Source: Solirubrobacterales bacterium
GTDB taxonomy: Bacteria; Actinomycetota; Thermoleophilia; Solirubrobacterales; JACPNS01
Length of the DNA: 64,000 nucleotides
Direction: 5' to 3'
NCBI GenBank assembly: GCA_016185345.1
Contig: JACPNS010000015.1
Coordinates: forward strand, 62,001 to 126,000
Each line of letters starts with the position of its first letter. Position 1 is the first letter of the stretch. Below are positions 16,857 to 25,423 of the stretch, piece after piece. A model generated the notes under the pieces. The model saw only the letters and a program-made list of their open reading frames with translations, had not been told where the DNA came from and did not search any database. The position numbers and the translations under genes are program-made.

Positions 16857-17889
16857 CGCGCTCAAAGAGCGCGGCGCAGAGGTCATTTTCTTCGGCGGTG
16901 AACGCGCCGAGGCCGAACTCGTGCCCGCGGCGGGTTACGAGTTCAACCAGCTGACGCTCGCGGGGCTTGATCGACGGAATCCGCTGAAGGCTCTGCGCGC
17001 CGTGTGGTTGGCGTTTCGCGGAGTGTTCACTGCGCGTAAGCAGTTGCGCGCCAAGGGCGTGGTCGCTGTGTTGGCAGGCGGCGGGTACGTCGCAGGTCCA
17101 GTCGGTGCGGCGGCGGTCACGTTGCGGCTGCCGTTGATTGTCACAGAGGCCGATGCGCATCTGGGCATCGCCAACAAGCTCCTCGCGCCGTTCGCTCGCC
17201 GGGTCTGCTTGGCCTTCGATCTCGATTCGCACAACGACGAGAAGTACCTCGTCACCGGTCGTCCGATTGCCCTGCGCCACGCGGGCCTGACCAAGCCGGC
17301 GGCGCGCGAGAAGTTCGGACTTCCCTCTGAGGGCCGATGCCTGCTGGTATTTGGCGGATCGCTCGGGGCTCGCAACATCAACCGTGCATTGCTCGATGCA
17401 TTTGAGGACGGACTGCCCGAGGGCCTGATGGTTCTTCACCTGACCGGTCGCGGCGACCATGCGGCGGCCAAGGAGATTCTCGACTCCAGACCGGCCTTGG
17501 CCGAGGCAGCCAACGCCGGGCGCTACCGCCTGCTTGATTTCACGAGCGATTTCGATCTGGCGCTCGAAGCGGCCGACGTATCGGTCTGCCGCGCCGGCGG
17601 ATCGATCTTCGAACTCGCTGCAGCGGGTCTGCCCGCGATCCTCGTGCCGTACCCGCACGCAACCGCCGATCATCAGGCGCTGAACGCGAAGTGGCTCACA
17701 GACGGCGACGCCGCGGTCATGGTCCGCGATCACGACCTGAACGGGACGCGTCTGCGCGAGCTGCTTGACCCGATGCTCGCCGATCCGGCTCGTCTTGAGG
17801 CAATGAGCCAGAACGCCCTGCGACTTGCAATGCCAGACGCCGCCGACCGTATTGCGAGCGAACTGATCACGGCCGCGGAGCAGGCTTGA
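16792..17889 (+). CDS. murG: Lipid II synthase MurG (GlcNAc transferase)
   Basis: This 365-residue GT28 glycosyltransferase acts at the inner membrane face and adds GlcNAc to lipid I. The N-terminal loop AAGGTAGHAVPALAVA is the lipid/UDP-binding glycine motif. GGGYVAGPVG, FGGSLGARNINRAL and CRAGGSIFELAAAGLPAILVP are typical. The start is fixed by the motif being at the very N-terminus, which makes the 65-base overlap with ftsW hard to avoid by choosing another start. It ends in a one-base-offset overlap with murC (TTGA). Confidence 0.97.
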   Translation: MKIAVAAGGTAGHAVPALAVADALKERGAEVIFFGGERAEAELVPAAGYEFNQLTLAGLDRRNPLKALRAVWLAFRGVFTARKQLRAKGVVAVLAGGGYVAGPVGAAAVTLRLPLIVTEADAHLGIANKLLAPFARRVCLAFDLDSHNDEKYLVTGRPIALRHAGLTKPAAREKFGLPSEGRCLLVFGGSLGARNINRALLDAFEDGLPEGLMVLHLTGRGDHAAAKEILDSRPALAEAANAGRYRLLDFTSDFDLALEAADVSVCRAGGSIFELAAAGLPAILVPYPHATADHQALNAKWLTDGDAAVMVRDHDLNGTRLRELLDPMLADPARLEAMSQNALRLAMPDAADRIASELITAAEQA

Positions 17890-19265
17890 GCACGGTATTC
17901 ACAGGGCGAAAGCTGCACCTGATCGGCGTCGGTGGCGTCGGGATGAGCGGACTCGCGATCGCGGCGCAGCAGCTTGGAGCCGATGTGACCGGGTCCGATC
18001 GCGAGGCCTCGTCGTACACCGCGCGGCTCGAGCAGGCTGGAATTTCCGTGAAGATCGGTCAGGCCGCTGCAAATCTTCCCGAAGGTGCCGAGGTCGTGAT
18101 CTCAACCGCGATCCTCGACTCGAACCCCGAGCTCGCCGCCGCCCGCGAACAGAGACGGAAGATTCTTCATCGCTCCGAGTTGCTGGCCGAGCTCGCTGCA
18201 ACCAAGCCGCGCTGCATCGCCGTCGCAGGTAGCCACGGCAAGACCACGACGACGGCGATGATCGCCCACGTGCTCGAGCGGCTCGAGCTGAAGCCTTCCT
18301 ATTTTGTTGGCGGCGAGGTGACGATCGGCAAGCGCACGACCAATGCGCATTTGGACGACGGAGACGTCGTCGTGATCGAGGCCGATGAGTCAGACGGCTC
18401 GTTTCTTCGCTATCACCCCGAGATCGCAGTGATCACAAACATCGAGTTCGAACACCCGGAGACCTGGAGTGGTCTTGACGAATTGATCGCTGCATTCCGT
18501 GAGCTTGCGGGCAACGCCAAGTCCGTCGTCATCTCGGCCGATCAGCCGCGGATCGACGAACTTGCGCTGGGAGACCGAGCGACCACGTTTGCACCAGCTC
18601 CGATCGCCGCGGACCTTCAGGCAACGACGATCACGACTCCGGAGGATCCGGCGCTGGGCAGTGCCTTCGAGCTGGGCGAAGAGGTGATCGAGCTCGGTGT
18701 CCGCGGGGAGCACAACGTCAAGAACGCGCTTGCAGCGATCGCCGCCGTTGAGCTGGTCGGAGTTTCCCGCAACGATGCAGCTGCTGCGCTGAAGTCCTTT
18801 GTCGGCGTCGGCCGTCGCTTCGAACTGATAGGCGAGACCGCGAACGGCGCGGTCGTGTACGACGACTACGCCCATCACCAGACCGAGATCCGCGCAGCGT
18901 TGACGACGGCTCGCCAGACCGCCCAGGGTGGCCGCGTGATCGCGGTTTTTCTCCCGCACCTCTACTCGCGGACGATGTCCTACGCCCGGGAGTTCGGCGA
19001 ATCACTCACGCTCGCCGATGTAGTGATCGTCAACGACATCTATCCAGCCCGAGAGCGCGCCGAAGACTTTCCGGGAATCACAGGCTGGCTGATCGCCACC
19101 AGGACCGCTGACGCGGCGCCTGGAAAGCCGGTGTATTACGAACCGACCTTTGACGACGCCGTCGAACTGCTTGAGCGAATCCTCGAGCCCGGCGACCTCT
19201 GCATAACCATCGGCGCGGGCGACGTCTACCGGGTCGCCAACAGACTGACCGGAAGGACCCCATGA
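17886..19265 (+). CDS. murC: UDP-MurNAc:L-alanine ligase MurC
   Basis: This 459-residue ligase starts at TTG 17886, overlapping the murG stop. The N-terminal glycine loop HLIGVGGVGMSGLA, the ATP loop AVAGSHGKTTTTA, VIEADESDGSF and YDDYAHHQTEIRAAL are MurC hallmarks. It adds the first stem residue, L-alanine, in the cytosol. The end overlaps murB by four bases (ATGA). Confidence 0.97.
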   Translation: MSTVFTGRKLHLIGVGGVGMSGLAIAAQQLGADVTGSDREASSYTARLEQAGISVKIGQAAANLPEGAEVVISTAILDSNPELAAAREQRRKILHRSELLAELAATKPRCIAVAGSHGKTTTTAMIAHVLERLELKPSYFVGGEVTIGKRTTNAHLDDGDVVVIEADESDGSFLRYHPEIAVITNIEFEHPETWSGLDELIAAFRELAGNAKSVVISADQPRIDELALGDRATTFAPAPIAADLQATTITTPEDPALGSAFELGEEVIELGVRGEHNVKNALAAIAAVELVGVSRNDAAAALKSFVGVGRRFELIGETANGAVVYDDYAHHQTEIRAALTTARQTAQGGRVIAVFLPHLYSRTMSYAREFGESLTLADVVIVNDIYPARERAEDFPGITGWLIATRTADAAPGKPVYYEPTFDDAVELLERILEPGDLCITIGAGDVYRVANRLTGRTP

Positions 19266-20173
19266 GCTTCCCCGACGCAGTCGAGCAGAACTTCGACCTG
19301 GCGCGCCTGACAACGGTGCGCACCGGTGGCGCTGCCGATTACTACGCGCGCCCCGAGTCAAATGAGGCCGTCGTGGAGCTGCTTGCATGGGCAAGTTCAA
19401 ATCAGCTTCCGGTAGGTGTGATCGGCTCGGGATCGAATCTATTGATTGCGGACAAGGGGTTCCGCGGACTCGTGATCAAACTCGACGGACATCTCACGGA
19501 AGTGCACATTGAAGGCGATGGCGTCCTCAGTGGCGGCGGCGCGCGCCTGCCGAGCCTCGCCGCGAAGACGGCCGAGCAGGGTCTGGCCGGCCTTGAATTT
19601 GGCGTGAACATCCCCGGCACGGTCGGCGGTGCGATTCGCATGAACGCCAACGCTTACGGCGGCGAGCTTGCGAGCGTGCTCGAATGGGCCGAGGTTGCCA
19701 GCCCGGACGGCATCGAGCGCCGCGCCCCGGAAGACTTTGAGTTCACATACCGTCACAGCAACATCGCCGGCTACCAAGTCGTCACGCGCGCGCAGTTCCG
19801 TTTGACGAAGTCGACACCCGATGCCGTCAAGCACACGCTCAGCGCGCTCCGCGGCCGCCGAAAGGCAGCCCAGCCCTCGGGCATAAAGACTTTCGGTTCC
19901 ACGTTCAAGAACCCAGACGACCCGCGCGCTGAAGGGCGCACCGCGGGCCAGTTGCTCGAAGCCGCAGGATGCAAAGGCCTCGAGCAGGGCGGCGCCCGCT
20001 TCTCGCCGAAGCACGCGAACTTCGTCGAGAACTTCCAGGCTGCAACCACCGCCGATGTCGTCGCGCTGATCGCCGCCGGGCGCGCCCGCGTGCAGGAACA
20101 GTTCGGCGTTCGTCTCGAAACCGAGGTCCAGGTGCTCGGTGACGTCGACCGCGAGCTCTGGGAGTCCGAATGA
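19262..20173 (+). CDS. murB: UDP-N-acetylenolpyruvoylglucosamine reductase MurB
   Basis: This 303-residue FAD enzyme reduces enolpyruvyl-UDP-GlcNAc with NADPH to make UDP-MurNAc. The FAD-binding loop GSGSNLLIADKGFRGLV, the IPGTVGGAIRMNANAYG segment and the GSTFKNP motif with the catalytic serine are present, as is a C-terminal substrate domain. Its place between murC and ftsQ is common in actinobacteria and firmicutes. It overlaps both neighbours by four bases. Confidence 0.96.
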   Translation: MSFPDAVEQNFDLARLTTVRTGGAADYYARPESNEAVVELLAWASSNQLPVGVIGSGSNLLIADKGFRGLVIKLDGHLTEVHIEGDGVLSGGGARLPSLAAKTAEQGLAGLEFGVNIPGTVGGAIRMNANAYGGELASVLEWAEVASPDGIERRAPEDFEFTYRHSNIAGYQVVTRAQFRLTKSTPDAVKHTLSALRGRRKAAQPSGIKTFGSTFKNPDDPRAEGRTAGQLLEAAGCKGLEQGGARFSPKHANFVENFQAATTADVVALIAAGRARVQEQFGVRLETEVQVLGDVDRELWESE

Positions 20174-21171
20174 GTTTTCCACATGCCGTTGACCTGCGTC
20201 GAGCGCGGATTCCGCGCGTCCCGCGCAGCTCGTTGCGCCGGGTCACGGCACGCCTTCGCAAGCCGTCGCGCCGGACTCTCCTGGTGTCGATCTTGATCCT
20301 CGGTGCGATCGTCGCGGCGGGATTCATGCTCGTGCGCAATTCGTCGCTGGTGGAGGTGCGCGAAGTCAAGGTCGTCGGTTTGTCGGGCTACTACGACAAG
20401 CAGGCGCGCAGCGCAGTCGTGGCCGAGGCAATGCAGATGACAACGATGAACTTCAGCGCTGAGCGCGTTCAGGAAGCCGCCGCTGGATTCGTCGATGTGG
20501 CCGGGGTTTCGGTCGAAACTGATTTCCCGCACGGCGCGACGATCTACGTCGATGTGCGCAAACCAGTTCTTGTAGCCCGCCTGAACGGCCGTACCGTCAC
20601 GCTCTCGCAGGAAGGCGAAGTGATCTCCACGGCCAGGTCCGTCGCCGGCCTCCCGAAGGTCGAGGCGAGTGGAACGGTCGTGAACAACCGCGTTACCGGC
20701 GGCAGGGCTCTGTCCGCCGCGAGGCTGCTCGGCGCAGCACCCGACGTCTTGCTGCGCCAGGTCGACGAGATCAAGTGGGGCAGGTTCGGAATTGTCGTTT
20801 CGATGGCCAAGGGGACGGATCTCTACTTCGGCACGTCTGCAGACGCCAAACTCAAGTGGCGCGACGCAGCGACCGTCCTCGCCAGCGACGCCGCCACCGG
20901 AGCCTCGTATCTGGATCTCCGCGTTCCAGGTCGACCGGCGATCGGCGGACTCGGCGCAGCGCCGTCCACGATCACTGGGCAGCCAATAGTCAAGGCGCCG
21001 ACCGACGACGCCGAGGCAATCGTTCCGAGCGCGGGGGCGACGGCACCTGAGGCGCCAGTCCAGACTCCGGTACCGACAACTCAGACCGCTCCTCAACCAC
21101 AAGCTCCGGCAGCTATCCCGACCCCGCAGGCGCCCGCAGGATCGGCCGGTGGGGCCGCCCCGAACGGCTAG
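20170..21171 (+). CDS. ftsQ: Divisome protein FtsQ (POTRA domain) with a proline-rich tail
   Basis: This 333-residue bitopic protein has a basic cytosolic N-terminus, one membrane segment (about 37-57), and a POTRA domain starting SSLVEVREVKVVG with SVETDFPHGATIYVDVRKP further on. The FtsQ/DivIB beta domain follows. The last 50 residues are low complexity (Pro, Ala, Thr, Gln) and probably disordered outside the cell, which is not part of the usual fold. It recruits FtsL/FtsB. It is the last gene before the ftsZ leader, and no ftsA is present. Confidence 0.9.
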   Translation: MSFPHAVDLRRARIPRVPRSSLRRVTARLRKPSRRTLLVSILILGAIVAAGFMLVRNSSLVEVREVKVVGLSGYYDKQARSAVVAEAMQMTTMNFSAERVQEAAAGFVDVAGVSVETDFPHGATIYVDVRKPVLVARLNGRTVTLSQEGEVISTARSVAGLPKVEASGTVVNNRVTGGRALSAARLLGAAPDVLLRQVDEIKWGRFGIVVSMAKGTDLYFGTSADAKLKWRDAATVLASDAATGASYLDLRVPGRPAIGGLGAAPSTITGQPIVKAPTDDAEAIVPSAGATAPEAPVQTPVPTTQTAPQPQAPAAIPTPQAPAGSAGGAAPNG

Positions 21172-21216
21172 CTGCACCCGGAACGCAGGCAAAACCATGT
21201 ATAACTCCCAAGTGCA

Positions 21217-21252
21217 CCCTCAACCTTTCAACCTTCAACCTTTGGTAGAGGG
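21217..21252 (+). promoter_or_regulatory. Repeat-bearing hairpin in the ftsZ leader
   Basis: CCCTCAACC (21217-21225) can pair with GGTAGAGGG (21244-21252), with one mismatch. The loop carries copies of CAACCTT, giving three in total starting at 21221, 21229 and 21236. It lies about 95 bases before the ftsZ ATG in a 175-base gap, downstream of a possible -10 (TATAAC, 21200-21205). Role unknown; a control element for ftsZ expression is an inference. Confidence 0.45.
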
Positions 21253-21346
21253 AATCCTAACTCTCAGGCACTAGTTGAGACTTGGGCGCTGCAACAATCA
21301 TTGTCGCGCTACACAATCGGGCCGGGAGGCCGTTAATTTCAGCGAT

Positions 21347-22492
21347 ATGAACGATTTCGACTACACACCTCAGGGAACCAGCGCGGCTGGACGCGACGCA
21401 GGCAGCTATTTGGCCGTCATCAAGGTCGTCGGCGTCGGCGGCGGCGGTACCAACGCCGTCAACCGAATGGTCGACGCTGGGCTCAAGGGCGTCGAGTTCA
21501 TCGCCGTCAACACGGACGCTCAGGCGCTGCAGATGTGTGACGCCGACGTGAAGCTGAATATCGGCGCGACGCTGACCAAGGGTCTCGGCGCCGGAGCCGA
21601 TCCGTCGATCGGTGGCGGAGCCGCCTCCGAGAGCCGCGACGACATCAAGGAAGCTTTGAAGGGCGCGGACCTCGTGTTCGTAACTGCTGGCGAGGGTGGC
21701 GGTACCGGCACCGGCGCCGCCCCCGTGATCGCCGAGATCGCCAAACAGGAAGTCGGAGCATTGACGGTCGGCGTTGTGACGCGTCCGTTCTCGTTCGAAG
21801 GATCCCAGCGCGCCAAGCAGGCCGACGAGGGAATCGCCCGTCTGCGCGAGCAGGTCGACACATTGATCGTCATCCCGAATGAGCGACTGCTCAGCACCGT
21901 GGAGCGCCGCACTTCGATCCTCGACGCGTTCCGCGACGCCGACAACGTGCTGCGACAGGGCGTCCAGGGCATCACCGACTTGATCACCACGCCCGGCCTG
22001 ATCAACCTCGACTTCGCCGACGTGCGCACGATCATGAGCGACGCCGGCAGCGCGCTGATGGGCATCGGCGCGGGCAGCGGCGAAGGCCGTGCAGGCGAGG
22101 CAGCCAAGAACGCAATTAGTTCTCCGCTGCTCGAGGAGAGTGTCGAAGGGGCAACTGGAATCTTGCTGAACATCACCGGCGGCCGCGAAGTCGGTCTATT
22201 CGAGATCAACGAAGCCGCCGAGATCGTCTCGAGCGCTGCCGACCAGAACGCAAACATCATCTTTGGTGCGGTGATCGACGAGAACCTGGGAGACGAAGTC
22301 CGCGTCACCGTGATCGCAACTGGATTCGACAAACGAGGTGCGGGTTCATCCTCGCGCGGCGGACTCGACTTCGAGAGCGGCCGTTCTTCACGCCGCCCTC
22401 GTCGCGCCGTCGGACGCAGTGACGTCGACCGTGGATCGCTCTCGATCTCGGACGACGACATCGACGTGCCTGACTTCCTCCGCGAGGACTAA
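21347..22492 (+). CDS. ftsZ: Cell division GTPase FtsZ
   Basis: This 381-residue tubulin homologue forms the Z ring. [16 protein letters not shown] opens the GTPase domain, the tubulin signature is [12 protein letters not shown], and RPFSFEG and the T7-loop region ([15 protein letters not shown]) are intact. The extreme C-terminus [11 protein letters not shown] is the conserved peptide that binds membrane anchors such as SepF. I chose ATG 21347 because GTG/TTG starts further upstream add only leader sequence. GGGAGG lies 18 bases upstream. Confidence 0.98.
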   Translation: MNDFDYTPQGTSAAGRDAGSYLAVIKVVGVGGGGTNAVNRMVDAGLKGVEFIAVNTDAQALQMCDADVKLNIGATLTKGLGAGADPSIGGGAASESRDDIKEALKGADLVFVTAGEGGGTGTGAAPVIAEIAKQEVGALTVGVVTRPFSFEGSQRAKQADEGIARLREQVDTLIVIPNERLLSTVERRTSILDAFRDADNVLRQGVQGITDLITTPGLINLDFADVRTIMSDAGSALMGIGAGSGEGRAGEAAKNAISSPLLEESVEGATGILLNITGGREVGLFEINEAAEIVSSAADQNANIIFGAVIDENLGDEVRVTVIATGFDKRGAGSSSRGGLDFESGRSSRRPRRAVGRSDVDRGSLSISDDDIDVPDFLRED

Positions 22493-22494
22493 AG

Positions 22495-23445
22495 ATGCCC
22501 CGGGCGATCAGCCCGGCATATGCAACCCGCAAGCAGGCGCAGTCAGTTGTGAGCGCCGCGGGTATCGACGCAGCTGTCGACTCGACCTCGTTGCTGGGGC
22601 GCGGGGTCAAGAGTCTCGTCACGCGGATCGACCTCGCTGATGGCTCGGCACTCGCTTTGAAGGCCTTCATCCGTGGCGGCTCAACGACACGCGAGCATCG
22701 CGCCTATGAACTGCTTGGTGAGCACGAACTGCCGCTGCCTCAGATGCTGCTCGGGGTGGCGAGCAATGATGACTTTCCCTTCGGCTTCACGCTACTCACA
22801 ATGGCCCCGGGCGAGCCGCTCAACGACCACTTCGTCGATCTCCCGCGTGAACAGCTTCTGAGTATCTATCGCGGCGTCGGAGAGTTCCAGCGACTGATCC
22901 ATCGCACCAACGCGCCCGGCTTCTCCGACCTGACCGACCACGAACTCAATGCCGACAACGGCGCGCTGGTCGCGAAGCGCGTGCAGGCTGCACTCGGCAC
23001 CTTTCTGACGCACGGCGGAAAACCTCGCCTTGCGGCCAAGCTCGAGAACTTCTTTGCCGAGAACGATCGGCACCTCGCGCTCGTTCCGAATCCCGTGCTC
23101 TGTCACGGAGACCTTCATCCCGAGAACATCCGCGTGGCGCATGTCGGCGGTGAGTTCACTTTCGTCTTCGCGATCGATCTCGAAGAAGCCTTCGCCGGGG
23201 ACCCGCTGATGGATCTCACGCGAACGCTGCAGTCCTGTCCGCTGCCGGGAAGCGACCTCACGGCTGCGCTGCTCGACGGATACGGCGGAAAGCCCGAAGG
23301 GTTCGACGATCTGCACGACGTTTACTTCTTGCTCTACGAACTCGAGCTTTGGAACTACTACGCGGTCGGCGGATCGCGTAAACCGCTCCGAAGCATCTCC
23401 AGGCGCATCAGACGGCGGCTTCGAGGCATCGGCTCGCAAGCGTGA
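22495..23445 (+). CDS. APH-family phosphotransferase (small-molecule kinase), substrate unknown
   Basis: This 316-residue protein has the protein-kinase-like fold of aminoglycoside/choline kinases. The N-lobe has LALKAFIRGG. The catalytic loop is CHGDLHPENI (about 203-212) and the metal-binding segment is AIDLEEAFAGDPLMDL, where the usual D-W/F-E is D-L-E. It starts two bases after ftsZ and ends in a GTGA overlap with the next small ORF. The position suggests co-transcription with ftsZ, where many actinobacteria carry ylmD/ylmE/sepF. A role in division is not shown. Confidence 0.8.
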   Translation: MPRAISPAYATRKQAQSVVSAAGIDAAVDSTSLLGRGVKSLVTRIDLADGSALALKAFIRGGSTTREHRAYELLGEHELPLPQMLLGVASNDDFPFGFTLLTMAPGEPLNDHFVDLPREQLLSIYRGVGEFQRLIHRTNAPGFSDLTDHELNADNGALVAKRVQAALGTFLTHGGKPRLAAKLENFFAENDRHLALVPNPVLCHGDLHPENIRVAHVGGEFTFVFAIDLEEAFAGDPLMDLTRTLQSCPLPGSDLTAALLDGYGGKPEGFDDLHDVYFLLYELELWNYYAVGGSRKPLRSISRRIRRRLRGIGSQA

Positions 23446-23678
23446 AGATCCAGGCATTCGAAACCAAACTCGTGATGCTCGCGGGTGACACCTCGTACGC
23501 CCAGTCGACAATGCTCGATGGGGTGGTGGACGGCGTTTCGCCCAAAGCCTCGGTGGCGCGAAAGACGCTGGCCGCGATCCGCCAGACGGCGAACGTTCGC
23601 GAGCTCGTCTACCTGCCCACTCACGATCCCGAATCCACTCAGCGGCTCGCCGATCGCGAGCCGGTGCCGCCCGCCTAG
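23442..23678 (+). CDS. Short MBL-fold lactonase-like C-terminal fragment
   Basis: This 78-residue ORF starts at GTG 23442, overlapping the kinase stop. LVMLAGDTSYAQSTML, followed by LVYLPTHDPESTQRLA, resembles the last third of N-acyl-homoserine-lactonase-type metallo-beta-lactamase proteins, with the GD metal ligand and the final THD. The HxHxDH part is absent, so it cannot be an active hydrolase alone. It is either a remnant or a small protein reusing the fold's C-terminus. gcvT begins 18 bases later. Confidence 0.55.
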   Translation: MKIQAFETKLVMLAGDTSYAQSTMLDGVVDGVSPKASVARKTLAAIRQTANVRELVYLPTHDPESTQRLADREPVPPA

Positions 23679-23696
23679 CGGCTAGTCTCGCCGCCG

Positions 23697-24788
23697 ATGA
23701 CAGAGCCGACAGAGAGCCTTCGCCATACAGCCCTTTACGACCGCCATCGCGAGGCGGGAGCAAAGCTCGTCCCGTTCGCCGGTTGGGAGATGCCCGTCCA
23801 GTACCCCGACGGGATTCGCGCTGAACACCAGCATGTTCGTGCTCACGCGGGGATCTTCGACGTCTCCCACATGGGCGAGATAGAGACCTCTGGCCCCCAG
23901 GCCGAAGCCTTCCTTCAGCACATACTTTCGAACGACGTGACGAAGATCCCGATCGGCGGCGCTCAGTACTCGCTGCTCTGCCAGGAAGACGGCGGCGTGA
24001 TCGACGATCTCTTCACCTACAGGCTCGGGCCGCAGCGCTATCTGACTGTTACCAATGCTGCTAACCACCCTGTGGATTTTCAGTGGTTCGCACTGCAGGC
24101 CGGTGGTTTTGACGTTGACGTGATCGACCGCGCGAATGAGTACGCGATGATCGCGCTCCAGGGCCCCGAAGCACGCGGGATCCTGCGCCAGCTGCTCGGC
24201 GACGGCGCCGAGCCCGAGCGCATGAAGATCGTTGAGAGCCACGTCGCTGGCCACCCGGCGCTGATCTGCGGCACGGGTTACACCGGCGAGGACGGCGTGG
24301 AGATCCTCGTTCCACCAGCGAACGCATCGTCGATCTGGGAGGACCTGATCATCGCCGGCGCCAAGCCGATTGGACTTGCTGCGCGTGACACGCTGCGGCT
24401 TGAGGTCTGCTTCCACCTTTACGGCAACGACCTTTCGCGTGACCGTGACCCGATCTCGGCCGGACTTGCTTGGGCGTGTGCCCTGGACACGGGGTTCATC
24501 GGCTCGGAGGTTCTGAAAAAGATTGGTGACGAAGGCCCCGAGCAGAAGCTTGTTCCGTTCAGGATCGTTGGCCCGGGAATTCCGCGTCAGGACAATCCAG
24601 TGTTTCGCGGCGGTTCGCAGATCGGCGTCGTGACCAGCGGAACTCTCTCGCCGTCGCTCGACAATGGGGTCGGGATGGCGTACGTGGACGCTGAGTTCGC
24701 CGAGCCAGGCATCGACATCGAGATCGACATCCGCGGCAAATTGCGCCCAGCGCAGACCCGCAGGAAGCCCTTGTACGTGAAGCAATAG
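23697..24788 (+). CDS. gcvT: Glycine cleavage T protein (aminomethyltransferase)
   Basis: This 363-residue enzyme transfers the methylene from lipoyl-GcvH to tetrahydrofolate and releases ammonia. LVPFAGWEMPVQYPDGI, FDVSHMGEIETSG, ALQGPEAR, GYTGEDGVEI and GLAARDTLRLEVC are family signatures. The C-terminal barrel has VTSGTLSPSL and RRKPLYVK. It is the first gene of a gcvT-gcvH-gcvPA-gcvPB group. I see no glycine riboswitch upstream. Confidence 0.97.
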   Translation: MTEPTESLRHTALYDRHREAGAKLVPFAGWEMPVQYPDGIRAEHQHVRAHAGIFDVSHMGEIETSGPQAEAFLQHILSNDVTKIPIGGAQYSLLCQEDGGVIDDLFTYRLGPQRYLTVTNAANHPVDFQWFALQAGGFDVDVIDRANEYAMIALQGPEARGILRQLLGDGAEPERMKIVESHVAGHPALICGTGYTGEDGVEILVPPANASSIWEDLIIAGAKPIGLAARDTLRLEVCFHLYGNDLSRDRDPISAGLAWACALDTGFIGSEVLKKIGDEGPEQKLVPFRIVGPGIPRQDNPVFRGGSQIGVVTSGTLSPSLDNGVGMAYVDAEFAEPGIDIEIDIRGKLRPAQTRRKPLYVKQ

Positions 24789-24828
24789 GATTGCCCGAGC
24801 AATCTGACCCCGAGAGGACCCGAAGAAC

Positions 24829-25212
24829 GTGGCTGACGAGCACTACCCCGAAGATCTGATTTACCACCCCGAACACGACTGGGCCAAGATCGACGGCGAC
24901 ATCGCCACGTTCGGAATCACTTGGTTCGCGCAGGATGCTTTGGGTGAAGTCGTGTTTTTCGAGCCGCCGGCCGTTGGTACGGCCGTGACGAAGGATGCCT
25001 CGTATGCCGAGATCGAATCGGTAAAGGCGGTCAGTGAAGTGGTGGCACCGCTCTCAGGCGAGATCGTTGAAGTCAACGAAGCGCTCGAAGCGGCCCCGGA
25101 GACCATCAACGATGACCCCTACGGCGCGGGTTGGATGGTCAAGATCAAGCTGAGCGACCCATCCGAAGTTGCCGCGCTGCTCGATCCCGCCGCTTACAAG
25201 GCTTTGCTCTAG
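24829..25212 (+). CDS. gcvH: Glycine cleavage H protein (lipoyl carrier)
   Basis: This 127-residue protein shuttles the aminomethyl group between GcvP and GcvT on a lipoyl-lysine. The lipoylation motif is EIESVKAVSEV (Lys in ESVKA). AFGIT-like (ATFGITWFAQ) and SGEIVEVNEAL strands match. GTG 24829 is preceded by GAGAGGA at a good distance. The stop overlaps the end of a small minus-strand ORF. Confidence 0.97.
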   Translation: MADEHYPEDLIYHPEHDWAKIDGDIATFGITWFAQDALGEVVFFEPPAVGTAVTKDASYAEIESVKAVSEVVAPLSGEIVEVNEALEAAPETINDDPYGAGWMVKIKLSDPSEVAALLDPAAYKALL

Positions 25213-25412
25213 CTTCCGCCGCGGGTCTCGGGGAGTCCGATTCCCGGGATCGCCGGAGGCGGTGGTGGGAACGCCGCGTTCGAGCCCGCGGCAGATTCAA
25301 GCGGCTCACCGTTTGGTCCGCCCTTTGTCTCTGGCTGTCCTATGCCTGGAGTCGACGGTGGTGGAGGTGCCTGTTCCTGGCCGTCGGACTGAGGGTTTTC
25401 TGACGCTTCCAT
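25209..25412 (-). CDS. Small proline-rich protein with an internal repeat
   Basis: This 67-residue hypothetical is rich in Pro, Gly, Glu and Ser with no membrane segment. A repeat, PPPPSTPGIGQPET and PPPPAIPGIGLPET, occurs once in each half. It begins 11 bases after the 117-residue membrane protein on the same strand, so the pair probably shares a transcript. The last three bases lie within the end of gcvH. No family recognised. Its repeat argues for a real protein, but its composition could arise by chance in GC-rich DNA. Confidence 0.45.
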   Translation of the reverse strand: MEASENPQSDGQEQAPPPPSTPGIGQPETKGGPNGEPLESAAGSNAAFPPPPPAIPGIGLPETRGGS

Positions 25413-25423
25413 CTCAAATCATC

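Noticed and set aside
20170-21346. An ftsA gene between ftsQ and ftsZ
   Set aside because: The interval holds only the FtsQ tail and a 175-base leader, in keeping with actinobacteria that use SepF instead.
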